Source: Tannockella sp964369175 (lineage in GTDB: Bacteria > Bacillota_I > Bacilli_A > Erysipelotrichales > Coprobacillaceae). Taken from it: a stretch of DNA of 38,593 nucleotides. The position numbers were made by a program, and so were the translations under genes. Below are positions 16,645 through 23,508 of this stretch, in pieces (the stretch's first letter is position 1; the number at the start of each line of letters is the position of its first letter). The notes beneath the pieces are model-generated. The model saw only the letters and a program-made list of their open reading frames with translations, was not told where the DNA came from and did no database searches. The stretch is from NCBI GenBank assembly GCA_964369175.1, contig CAYJEM010000012.1:1-38593 (forward strand), read 5' to 3'.

Positions 16645-16743
16645 TTATTTTTCTAAAATAATGTAGAAAACTAAACAAGAATGTACAACAGCAACTACTA
16701 GTGCATCTATACCCGAAAAACACCGGAACTCAAACTTGATTAT
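16645..16743. repeat. 99-bp direct repeat, left copy (flanks IS4-type element)
   Basis: Aligns without gaps to 18242-18340, 86 of 99 bases identical. It begins three bases after the pepV fragment breaks off. On the minus strand both copies keep an open frame ending in a stop, with a shared RCF(S/T)GIDAL core. This suggests the repeats derive from the 3' end of an unknown gene or element. Confidence 0.8.
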
Positions 16744-16773
16744 GTTAAGTTTCGGTAAAAAATCAGTATATGA

Positions 16774-16822
16774 AAAACCAGTGTACAAAGAATGATAAAA
16801 CATTCTTAAAAACACTGGTTTT
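16774..16822. repeat. Nested inverted repeat upstream of transposase
   Basis: AAAACCAGTGT (16774-16784) and ACACTGGTTTT (16812-16822) form a perfect 11-bp stem. It encloses AAGAATG/CATTCTT (16788-16794 and 16801-16807). It could act as a transcription terminator or insulator in front of the transposase. Confidence 0.7.
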
Positions 16823-16837
16823 ATGCTTGAAATATAA

Positions 16838-16913
16838 GGAAATACACCTGTTTTTGTAGTATAATTAAGTTGACTCAAAATTAGATACTAAACAAAAATA
16901 AGGAGGTATTTCC
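16838..16913 (+). promoter_or_regulatory. Transposase promoter with a ribosome-site-sequestering inverted repeat
   Basis: GGAAATAC plus ACCT (16838-16849) can pair with AGGAGGTATTTCC (16901-16913), which contains the ribosome site and abuts the ATG. A TATAAT at 16860-16865 lies between the arms, so transcripts from it would begin after the left arm and stay translatable. Read-through transcripts from outside would hide the ribosome site. The mechanism is inferred by analogy with other IS elements. Confidence 0.55.
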
Positions 16914-18176
16914 ATGAGTAATTTTACTACAGATACGCAAGAAATGAAACGAAAAATTGTACTTTTTTCAAACAAACTTACAAAAGGGCAACCTAAACCA
17001 ACACAGAAGTTTGTTTTAGATATGATGTATGGTATTGCGGCAAGTGGCTCTGTGAAAATATCAGAAATATCAAGAGTGTTGCAAGAAGATATAAAGTTAC
17101 GCAACACAATTGAAAGATTATGCGATAATCTTTCAAACATGTCTGATAAAGCAGTTGATGATATAAAAACAGAACATATAAGTTATGTGAAAAAGAAAAT
17201 AAGTGGTGATAATCCAATTTGCCTCTTAGATGATACAGATATTACAAAAAGACATGGTCGTAAATTTGAAGACTTAGATATTGTAATAGATGCATCTAAT
17301 GATAAAAAAGAAAAAGTAAAGGTATATCATGTATGTGAAGCTGTAATGCTTACACAAGACATGAAACATCCAATAAGTGTTTACAGTAAAATATATTCTT
17401 GTAAATCCGATGGATTTATAAGTAAAAATAATTATACTCTAGAAAGTATATATAAAGCAGCATCACTCAGTAAAAATCCTGTAACTTTTGTTGCAGATCG
17501 CTTATACGATGCAATGGTTTTCTATAATGCAATTGAAAAAGTAGGTGGTAAGTTTGTAATACGATTAAAAGATAATCGTAACTTTCTATTTAAAAATAAG
17601 GAAAAGAACGTAGGAAAAGAAGCACTAAAAAGAAAAGGTAAAGTGCATATGGATTTAATGTTTAATGGTGCTGATAAAATAGAGATAGCAGTATCGCATA
17701 CAAGAGTAAAGATGCCAAGCAACAAAAAAGAATATACAGTAGTATTTGTATATGGATTAAGCACTGATAAACCAATGAAATTATTAACGAGCAAAACAAT
17801 AAAGTGTAAAGCTGATGTTATTAAAGTAGTTCGATTATATTTTAGCCGATGGAAAATAGAAGAATATTTCAAAACAAAAAAACAAAATTACGGATTTGAA
17901 GATATGCGTGTACGTACATTGAAAGCAATGAACGTACTAAATGATATGTTAACGTATTTAATGACATTAATAGCAGCAATTGTTGAAGACATTGATAAAA
18001 AGTTACTATGTATAAAAATTATCGAAAGAAGTAAGTCATTAAAAAATAAAGTAGTCTTTTGGATGAATCAGTGTGCTAGAGGAATAAAAGAAATACTGTC
18101 TTATGCAAGGTGCGGGGTAAAAGGATATCAAGATATTGAAGAACGGCCAAAGTGTAAACAGTTATCATTATTTTAA
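16914..18176 (+). CDS. IS4-family DDE transposase
   Basis: A 420-residue, apparently intact transposase starting at ATG 16914 behind AAGGAGGT. DDE residues can be placed: DDTDITKRHGRKFEDL (first D, about residue 104), VADRLYDAMVFYNA (second D) and FSRWKIEEYFKTKKQNYG (E). The IS4 signature Y-x2-R-x3-E-x6-K is met exactly in YFSRWKIEEYFKTKK. The protein ends in QLSLF with TAA at 18174-18176. Element ends are uncertain: CGGTA...CAG...TAT-like sequence near 16753 and its complement near 18178-18194 could be the terminal repeats, but I see no convincing target duplication. It lies at the left border of the accessory island. Confidence 0.85.
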   Translation: MSNFTTDTQEMKRKIVLFSNKLTKGQPKPTQKFVLDMMYGIAASGSVKISEISRVLQEDIKLRNTIERLCDNLSNMSDKAVDDIKTEHISYVKKKISGDNPICLLDDTDITKRHGRKFEDLDIVIDASNDKKEKVKVYHVCEAVMLTQDMKHPISVYSKIYSCKSDGFISKNNYTLESIYKAASLSKNPVTFVADRLYDAMVFYNAIEKVGGKFVIRLKDNRNFLFKNKEKNVGKEALKRKGKVHMDLMFNGADKIEIAVSHTRVKMPSNKKEYTVVFVYGLSTDKPMKLLTSKTIKCKADVIKVVRLYFSRWKIEEYFKTKKQNYGFEDMRVRTLKAMNVLNDMLTYLMTLIAAIVEDIDKKLLCIKIIERSKSLKNKVVFWMNQCARGIKEILSYARCGVKGYQDIEERPKCKQLSLF

Positions 18177-18196
18177 TACCCTGTAACCTACCGTGA

Positions 18197-18223
18197 AAAC
18201 AGCTTCTGAAGCAGAAGCTGTTT
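18197..18223 (+). terminator. Hairpin after transposase
   Basis: AAACAGCTTC / GAAGCTGTTT, a perfect 10-bp stem with a 7-base loop but only a short T run. Probable transcript end for the transposase. Confidence 0.65.
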
Positions 18224-18241
18224 AAGTGCGTCTAAAATATA

Positions 18242-18340
18242 TTATTTATCTAAACTAATGCAGAAAACTAAACGAGAATATAAAACAGCAGCTAATAGTG
18301 CATCAATGCCCGTAAAACACCGTAACTTAAACTTGATTAT
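18242..18340. repeat. 99-bp direct repeat, right copy
   Basis: Partner of 16645-16743 (86/99 identical, no gaps, offset 1597). Its minus-strand frame reads KFKLRCFTGIDALLAAV, matching KFEFRCFSGIDALVVAV in the left copy. Confidence 0.8.
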
Positions 18341-18408
18341 AGTATAAATAAAAACTAAAGTATGTTATTATTGAAACATAATATTTTTTTATAGGGGGAG
18401 TGGATAGT

Positions 18409-19092
18409 GTGTTAAAAATAGCGATTATAGATGATGAAGTAAGATATATTGATTTGATAAAAGTACAAATAGCTAATTTTTATGATGAGATTAACAGGCA
18501 GTATGAGATCAGTTATTTTACGAGTGCTCAGAATTTTTTACAAAATTGTCATGAATTTGATATTGTTTTCCTTGATGTGGAAATACCAGTAAAAAATGGT
18601 TTGGAAATTAAAGCTGAAATGGAGCGACAATGCTATAGAGGAAATATAGTATTTGTAACAAATTATGATGACTTTATTAGTGATGCCATTGGAAGAAATG
18701 TTATAGCCTATATCCATAAAAACAACATGGATAGGATATATGAGACTCTGAATCAAATTGAATTTACATTGCAAGGAAATAAAATCATCGAAATAAGTGG
18801 TAGTCCTATTTATGTAAATGATATCCTTTATATGGAAGCGAATAATGGATATACTAGCATATATACTAAAAAGGAAAACTACATAACAAGTAGTTATTTA
18901 TCTGATGTGTATAAAAAAATCAAAACAACTTACTTTGCTCAAGTACATCGTTCTTACGTTTTGAATTTAAGATATGTAAAATTTTTTACTAGTACTGAAA
19001 TTACGATGATTGATGAAACAATAATCCCTTTGTCTAGAAAAAACAAGAGTAAATTTAAAGATGCATTTTACTCATATATGATGGAATTTTAG
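18409..19092 (+). CDS. LytTR-family response regulator
   Basis: A 227-residue AgrA/LytR-type regulator. I prefer GTG 18409 (MLKIAIIDDE) because GGGGGAG at 18394-18400 is correctly spaced for it and would touch the alternative GTG 18400. The receiver domain has IIDDE, the phospho-acceptor Asp in IVFLDVEIPVKNG (about residue 55) and a conserved Lys in YIHKNN. The C-terminal LytTR DNA-binding domain covers about residues 130-225, with YMEANNGYTSIYT and the FAQVHRSYVLNLRYV motif. It is adjacent to its kinase. A matching LytTR double site lies upstream of the peptide operon, so it probably activates that operon. Confidence 0.92.
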   Translation: MLKIAIIDDEVRYIDLIKVQIANFYDEINRQYEISYFTSAQNFLQNCHEFDIVFLDVEIPVKNGLEIKAEMERQCYRGNIVFVTNYDDFISDAIGRNVIAYIHKNNMDRIYETLNQIEFTLQGNKIIEISGSPIYVNDILYMEANNGYTSIYTKKENYITSSYLSDVYKKIKTTYFAQVHRSYVLNLRYVKFFTSTEITMIDETIIPLSRKNKSKFKDAFYSYMMEF

Positions 19093-19093
19093 T

Positions 19094-20374
19094 ATGAATG
19101 AAATAATCATTATAGTAGAGGGTGCTGTATCAATTATAGCACAGATGATTTTATTTCAAGTGCTATCAAAAAATGCTATATCAGTCAAATATACAAAGTG
19201 GCTAGGTACTTTTGGTATATATGTATGTGTGAATTTTATTGTAAATAGGTTTGTACCAGAGCCAATTAATTTGATTTTTTTACTAGTTACCATATTCATT
19301 TTATCAACTATACTAACAAATAAAGAAAATTGTAAAAGGAATTATTTGTTATTTCTGTTTGCTGATGCGATTGATGCACTTGTCAAAATTTTTATCGAAA
19401 ATGTTATCTATGATGTTAACACGTATACTTTAGTAGATGAAATAGGTATTGGGTTAGTTAGAATTGTTTTATATATGATTGTATATTTTTTATTTATAAA
19501 GCATCGTGTAAAATCAATACAAATACAAAATAATTCATATCTTATATCATTTTTGTTGGTAGGAATATTTATCGCAGGTATACTGCTAAATGTGGAATAT
19601 TACTTCCATGATGAAATAAAGCCGCGTTTGCAAGTAACATTGATTGCATCGGCATTACTATTAGTTGTGCTAGATATATTCATAGTTGTTATCTATCTCA
19701 AAAGAGAGAAAGAGAGAAATACATATGCAAGTAAATATGAAACGAATCAGGCACTAATAAAATTACAAGAACAATATTTTAATGAGTTGCAGAACTCGTA
19801 TGATCAACTAAGATCATTTAAACATGATGTTAATGGTTATATATCAGTAATGAAACAACATTTAATCAGTAATGATATTATTAGTTTACAGGAATTATTA
19901 GATACGACTGAAAATAACATCAACAACAAGAATGTGATTGTTTGCAATAACACTAGTATCGGTGCAATAGTTAACCACTATGCTGATAAGTGCCAAGATA
20001 ATATCGATTTTTCATTTGATTATCATGTCTTATCAAAAATAAAAGTGCCACCTGATCGAATGTGTTCGTTATTCTATAATCTCCTTGAAAATGCATATGA
20101 AGCAGTTATTGATATGGAAATAAAAAAAATTTCGCTATTCGTGAAACAAGTAGACAATAACTTATTTATAAAAATCAGTAATACAATTGATATCCAGACA
20201 TTTAATATCAGTTATATAAATAATAGGACTACATCAAAAAACAATAAAATAGAACATGGTATAGGACTAAAAAACATTAATGATATTATTGATTTATATC
20301 ACGGTAAAATAGAATATGAAATTATTGATAACATGATAAATGTGAAAATATACTTACTAGATGTAATTATATAG
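19094..20374 (+). CDS. GHKL-family (AgrC-type) sensor histidine kinase
   Basis: A 426-residue protein starting one base after the regulator's stop. About six hydrophobic helices occupy residues 1-205, followed by a coiled helix. The phospho-acceptor box is LRSFKHDVNGYISVMKQHL (His near residue 245). The ATPase domain has NLLENAYEAV (N box) and GIGLKNINDIIDLYHG (G box), with the short form typical of the AgrC/HATPase_c_5 group. Such kinases sense secreted peptides. No AgrB/AgrD-like pair is present, so the signal could be the island's own modified peptide (inference). Followed by a strong terminator. Confidence 0.9.
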   Translation: MNEIIIIVEGAVSIIAQMILFQVLSKNAISVKYTKWLGTFGIYVCVNFIVNRFVPEPINLIFLLVTIFILSTILTNKENCKRNYLLFLFADAIDALVKIFIENVIYDVNTYTLVDEIGIGLVRIVLYMIVYFLFIKHRVKSIQIQNNSYLISFLLVGIFIAGILLNVEYYFHDEIKPRLQVTLIASALLLVVLDIFIVVIYLKREKERNTYASKYETNQALIKLQEQYFNELQNSYDQLRSFKHDVNGYISVMKQHLISNDIISLQELLDTTENNINNKNVIVCNNTSIGAIVNHYADKCQDNIDFSFDYHVLSKIKVPPDRMCSLFYNLLENAYEAVIDMEIKKISLFVKQVDNNLFIKISNTIDIQTFNISYINNRTTSKNNKIEHGIGLKNINDIIDLYHGKIEYEIIDNMINVKIYLLDVII

Positions 20375-20404
20375 TGTCATTCACAGACAATTTATGTCAT
20401 TGAC

Positions 20405-20432
20405 AAGATGGTGCTTGATTACCATCTTTTTT
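20405..20432 (+). terminator. Terminator of the two-component operon
   Basis: AAGATGGT, loop GCTTGATT, ACCATCTT, then TTTT. This separates the regulator/kinase unit from the peptide operon. Confidence 0.85.
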
Positions 20433-20458
20433 GTTATATACTTTCACTAAGGAGTTTC

Positions 20459-20488
20459 ACAGTTTAGTGTTTATCATATAACGTTAAG
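20459..20488 (+). promoter_or_regulatory. LytTR-type direct-repeat operator upstream of the peptide operon
   Basis: ACAGTTTAG (20459-20467), 12 bp, AACGTTAAG (20480-20488). Both 9-mers match the published LytTR consensus [TA][AC][CA]GTTN[AG][TG] at every position, and the 12-bp spacer is the expected one. A TATAAA at 20528-20533 could be the -10 of the controlled promoter. The site is the first sequence after the regulator operon's terminator. Confidence 0.65.
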
Positions 20489-20606
20489 ACAAAGAGTACA
20501 GGAAAGACCAATAAAAGATTTGGATTTTATAAAGGTATTGAATGCGCATGATACACGCTTCTTAAATTAAAGGTGTGCAATTAGTTTTAAGTGTAAATAT
20601 ACTGAT

Positions 20607-20668
20607 GAGCCGTATGTGGTAAACCTGCACGTACAGATCGATGAGAGACTAATAATCAAATTGTCCTC
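20607..20668 (+). ncRNA. Degenerate group II intron domain V (and possible VI)
   Basis: GAGCCGTATG at 20607-20616 and GCACGTAC at 20627-20634 are the two conserved halves of a bacterial group II intron domain V. The catalytic AGC is kept, but the tetraloop reads TAAA instead of GAAA and the closing stem ends in ACAGATC rather than ACGGTTC, leaving two mismatches. A following GAG-A-GAC / GTCCTC hairpin (20643-20668), with one bulged A, resembles domain VI. No reverse transcriptase or domain I is visible, so this is a relic. Confidence 0.65.
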
Positions 20669-20696
20669 AATAATAAAAGAAAGGAGTAGTCGAAGC

Positions 20697-20756
20697 TAAT
20701 CTATTCGACGAGATGTTAGGAGATGTTGACAAGCATAATTTTAGATGACTTATTAA
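20697..20756 (+). promoter_or_regulatory. Possible proximal promoter of the peptide gene
   Basis: A GTCGAA/TTCGAC hairpin lies near 20699-20719. A 10-bp direct repeat (AGATGTTAGG, AGATGTTGAC) and TTGACA at 20726-20731 follow, with a TATTAA at 20751-20756 (19-bp spacer). It is an alternative or second start for the operon, weaker evidence than the LytTR-linked one. Confidence 0.35.
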
Positions 20757-20808
20757 AATGGTTATTTAAATAAATTAATCTTAGTGAAATATGGAGGGAG
20801 GTGAGAGC

Positions 20809-20940
20809 ATGGAAAAACCAGAATATGTCCATTATGCGGGATGTGCAGTAGCATTCGGTGCATCGGCTGGAGCACTGAGTGTGTGTACTGCAACTGCAGG
20901 TATTTCACTTAGTTGTGGTTGGGTAATTCTTGCATTTTAA
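20809..20940 (+). CDS. Putative RiPP precursor peptide, 43 residues, three cysteines
   Basis: A small gene with an excellent ribosome site (GGAGGGAGGTGAG, 20793-20805) before ATG 20809. The peptide opens with MEKPEYVHYAG, a likely short leader. The remaining 32 residues are uncharged, rich in Gly, Ala, Ser, Thr and hydrophobics, with Cys at 12, 26 and 36, ending in CGWVILAF. It lies directly upstream of a radical SAM/SPASM gene, with a terminator-like hairpin in between. That is the standard place for a highly expressed precursor. The length, short leader and Cys12 recall subtilosin A's precursor (43 residues, first Cys at 12), but there is no clear alignment. Sactipeptide-type thioether crosslinks are the leading guess; a cyclic peptide is an alternative. 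Confidence 0.82.
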   Translation: MEKPEYVHYAGCAVAFGASAGALSVCTATAGISLSCGWVILAF

Positions 20941-20967
20941 ATCATGAGTATAAACTCATGATTTTTT
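20941..20967 (+). terminator. Attenuating terminator between precursor and radical SAM gene
   Basis: ATCATGAGT, loop ATAA, ACTCATGAT, then TTTTT, starting at the first base after the precursor stop codon. It probably ends most transcripts so that precursor exceeds maturation enzymes. Confidence 0.85.
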
Positions 20968-20998
20968 AAACTTGAAAGATAGGAGAATAATAAAAAAT

Positions 20999-22333
20999 AT
21001 GAAAAAAAAGTACCCGGTGATTAGTGAGTGTTTTTATGAAGAACATAGACAACCTTTATATAGCAAATACTATGCTAATGTAAAAAATCAAAAAAGACAA
21101 ATAGTAATTAATAATACAGCGGCTGATATTTTTCGTCTATGTAATGGAAAAAATACGATTAATGATATCATTGATATTTTATCAAAAAAATATTCTGAAA
21201 GTAGAAATACTGCAGAGGGGTTGATTAAATCTTTTATAAATAGTTCAATTGAAGTAAATCATATATATATGTCAGATATTCAACTAGAGCGAAAGTTATG
21301 TACATATGGTGACAAAAGTTTTTGGACGCCAGAAATGTTATCTATAGAACTTACGCATAATTGTCCTTTAAAGTGTAAGCACTGCTATGTCGAGGCCGGT
21401 TCAGGAGATAGTCTTAGTACAAAATTGGTAAAAAAAATTTTAGATGATGTGGAAGAATTAAATATACAACAAATACAGTTAACAGGTGGAGAGCCACTAC
21501 TACATCCACAATTTGCAGAAATATTAGAATCATTGATTTCGAAAAATAAAGAAGTACAGATTTTCACTAGCGGATTTGTATTTAATGATCATATTGGTAG
21601 TATGCTAAAGAGATACAATAACAACAAGAATATATTATTTCAAATTAGTATAGATGGACTAGAAAATTTTCATGATGATTTCAGAGGAATAAAAGGCGCT
21701 TATCAAAAGTCGATGAGCTTTATAAAATTTCTGCACTCAGTTAATATCACAACTATAGTAGCTTTGTGTTATTCCAATCAGGGCTATAATCAAATGTCTC
21801 GTTTATGTAAGGATCTTAAAAATAGTGGTGTCCGAATGTTGAGAATAGGAGCCGTTTCCGCTCAAGGAAGGGCAAAAGATAATGAAATTTATAGTACAAA
21901 AAATGGTATTTTTCATATAAGAAGAATATGTAAAAAATTGCAAGATGAACATGCTGATGAAAGCTTTTCAATTCAGTTTAATGAGGACAATGGTAGTATA
22001 CAAAGCACTGATAATCATAGCAAATCGATAATGAAGAATTGCGGGATGGGTCAAACAATATTAAAAGTTTCACCTGAAGGCAATATTCATCCATGTTTGA
22101 TGTCAAATGTTATCATAGGGAATATCGGAAAAAAATCGATTAAAGAAATACAATTATCTAGTAGCAGAAAATTCGAAGCTGTAAATGCACCAACACTGAA
22201 AAGTTGTCTAAAATGTAGGCAAAGAGAGTTATGTAAAAATTGTATAGTGCAAGGAGTTGAGAATTCGAAAATAGTCGATAATTGCGATTGGTTAGAAGAA
22301 TTCCAATCTCTTACAAAATGTAACGTTAATTAG
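20999..22333 (+). CDS. Radical SAM/SPASM peptide maturase with PqqD-like N-terminus
   Basis: A 444-residue protein. ATG 20999 is preferred; a TTG at 20972 would put its own AGGAG inside the coding region, although AGGAG to ATG is a longish 13 bases. Residues ~25-95 look like a PqqD-type peptide-recognition domain (VINNTAADIFRLCNGKNTINDIIDILSKKY). The radical SAM core has CPLKCKHC (C122, C126, C129) and QLTGGEPLLHP. The C-terminal SPASM region has Cys-rich NCGMGQ, HPC and SCLKCRQRELCKNC, fitting auxiliary [4Fe-4S] clusters. This architecture is that of AlbA, SkfB and related enzymes that build thioether or C-C crosslinks in RiPPs. It follows the precursor and leads the maturation genes. Confidence 0.92.
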   Translation: MKKKYPVISECFYEEHRQPLYSKYYANVKNQKRQIVINNTAADIFRLCNGKNTINDIIDILSKKYSESRNTAEGLIKSFINSSIEVNHIYMSDIQLERKLCTYGDKSFWTPEMLSIELTHNCPLKCKHCYVEAGSGDSLSTKLVKKILDDVEELNIQQIQLTGGEPLLHPQFAEILESLISKNKEVQIFTSGFVFNDHIGSMLKRYNNNKNILFQISIDGLENFHDDFRGIKGAYQKSMSFIKFLHSVNITTIVALCYSNQGYNQMSRLCKDLKNSGVRMLRIGAVSAQGRAKDNEIYSTKNGIFHIRRICKKLQDEHADESFSIQFNEDNGSIQSTDNHSKSIMKNCGMGQTILKVSPEGNIHPCLMSNVIIGNIGKKSIKEIQLSSSRKFEAVNAPTLKSCLKCRQRELCKNCIVQGVENSKIVDNCDWLEEFQSLTKCNVN

Positions 22334-22347
22334 AAAGGAGATATTGT

Positions 22348-23508
22348 GTGATAAATGAAGCTGTTGTAGAAACAAGAGTTAAAAACAAAATAAGTATTAA
22401 TGATAAAAATATTAAGTCAGAGATTGAGATGTTCAGTAGCAAAAGTGACTATTTGAAGAAATATAGCAAATACAAAAGAAGTATTTATGAAAATTTTTCT
22501 GAATTAAATCGTTTAGGAAGTAATGTGCTAAAAATACAAGACGTCGTAAAATCTATAAAGAAAAATTCAAGTTATATGAATTTAAAAATAAAAGTTTTTG
22601 TTACATTAGAATTCATTATAAAATTATATAGTGATACAACTGTAGATACAGCGTTCTATAACTTATACCGGATTATTATAATAAATAACGACTGCAGTGA
22701 ATATATATTTGATGTTACAAATGAGAATATAAATTACAAATACTTTGAAAACATAGTTAAAAACATAAATGTAGCATCCAGTATATCTAAAATAAATGAG
22801 CAATGTGAGATTAATAATATTGATATATCATACTTTCTTCTAAATTCTAAATCAGCATCAGTATTTGTGCATGAATTATTAGGACATACTCTAGAAAAAG
22901 ATATGATTCAAAATAACTGTTCTCCTTTTGACGATACTTATATTGGAAAAGTAGTCACAAATATCGAATCTGAATATGAAATTGTGAATTCAATGAAAAG
23001 CAAAAAAGTGAAGTTTGGAAATTTTGATGATAGTGGAAAACTTTACGAAGATAAGGTACTTGTCAAGAATGGGAAAATATGTGGATTTATCGAAAGCAAA
23101 CGGCATAGTAATTTTTCAAGAACACCAATAAATAGAATGTATAATACATATTTGAAAACAAAAGATGGCATAAATCTAGAAGAAACATGTAAGACTATCA
23201 CTAATATGATTTTGATTGATGATATACAGAGTGCCGGATATAATCCAATAAATAAAACATGTTTTTTTGAGTGTAGAAATGTAAAGTATATTAAAAATGG
23301 ATATACCCAAATTATTCCTATAATGACATTTTGGGAGAGTGCTTCTAAACTGTTGCTTGCTATTAAGCAGCTTGGTAATGACTATGAAGAACATATTGGA
23401 TTTTGTATAAAACAAGATCAGGAGGTTATTGTAGTGAATGGGAGCCCATCGATATTGATAGATGCAAAACAAATGAAGACGAGGATAAGTAATGAAAATA
23501 AATATTAA
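22348..23508 (+). CDS. TldD-like metalloprotease subunit
   Basis: A 386-residue protein starting at GTG 22348, seven bases after AAAGGAG. It aligns to the C-terminal half of TldD: FVHELLGHTLEKD contains the zinc motif HExxxH (H175, E176, H180), like HEAVGHGLEGD in TldD. VLVKNGKICGFIESK, RMYNTYL and a late Cys (GFCIKQDQ, corresponding to the third zinc ligand of TldD) are also kept. The N-terminal part is short and divergent compared with housekeeping TldD (about 480 residues). TldD/TldE removes the microcin B17 leader, so this pair most likely trims the island's peptide. It overlaps the next gene by 17 bp. Confidence 0.88.
   Translation: MINEAVVETRVKNKISINDKNIKSEIEMFSSKSDYLKKYSKYKRSIYENFSELNRLGSNVLKIQDVVKSIKKNSSYMNLKIKVFVTLEFIIKLYSDTTVDTAFYNLYRIIIINNDCSEYIFDVTNENINYKYFENIVKNINVASSISKINEQCEINNIDISYFLLNSKSASVFVHELLGHTLEKDMIQNNCSPFDDTYIGKVVTNIESEYEIVNSMKSKKVKFGNFDDSGKLYEDKVLVKNGKICGFIESKRHSNFSRTPINRMYNTYLKTKDGINLEETCKTITNMILIDDIQSAGYNPINKTCFFECRNVKYIKNGYTQIIPIMTFWESASKLLLAIKQLGNDYEEHIGFCIKQDQEVIVVNGSPSILIDAKQMKTRISNENKY

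Noticed and set aside
20601..20650. CTGATGAG near the intron relic looked like a hammerhead ribozyme core
   Set aside because: The required GAAA segment and helix III closure are missing, while the surrounding bases align with group II intron domain V.
20720..20740. AGATGTTAGG AGATGTTGAC direct repeat as a LytTR site
   Set aside because: The half sites do not match the LytTR consensus and are only 10 bp apart; the upstream pair at 20459-20488 fits far better.
20791..20808. Alternative ATG at 20791 for the precursor peptide, in frame
   Set aside because: It would place the strong GGAGGGAGGTGAG ribosome site inside the coding region and has no site of its own.
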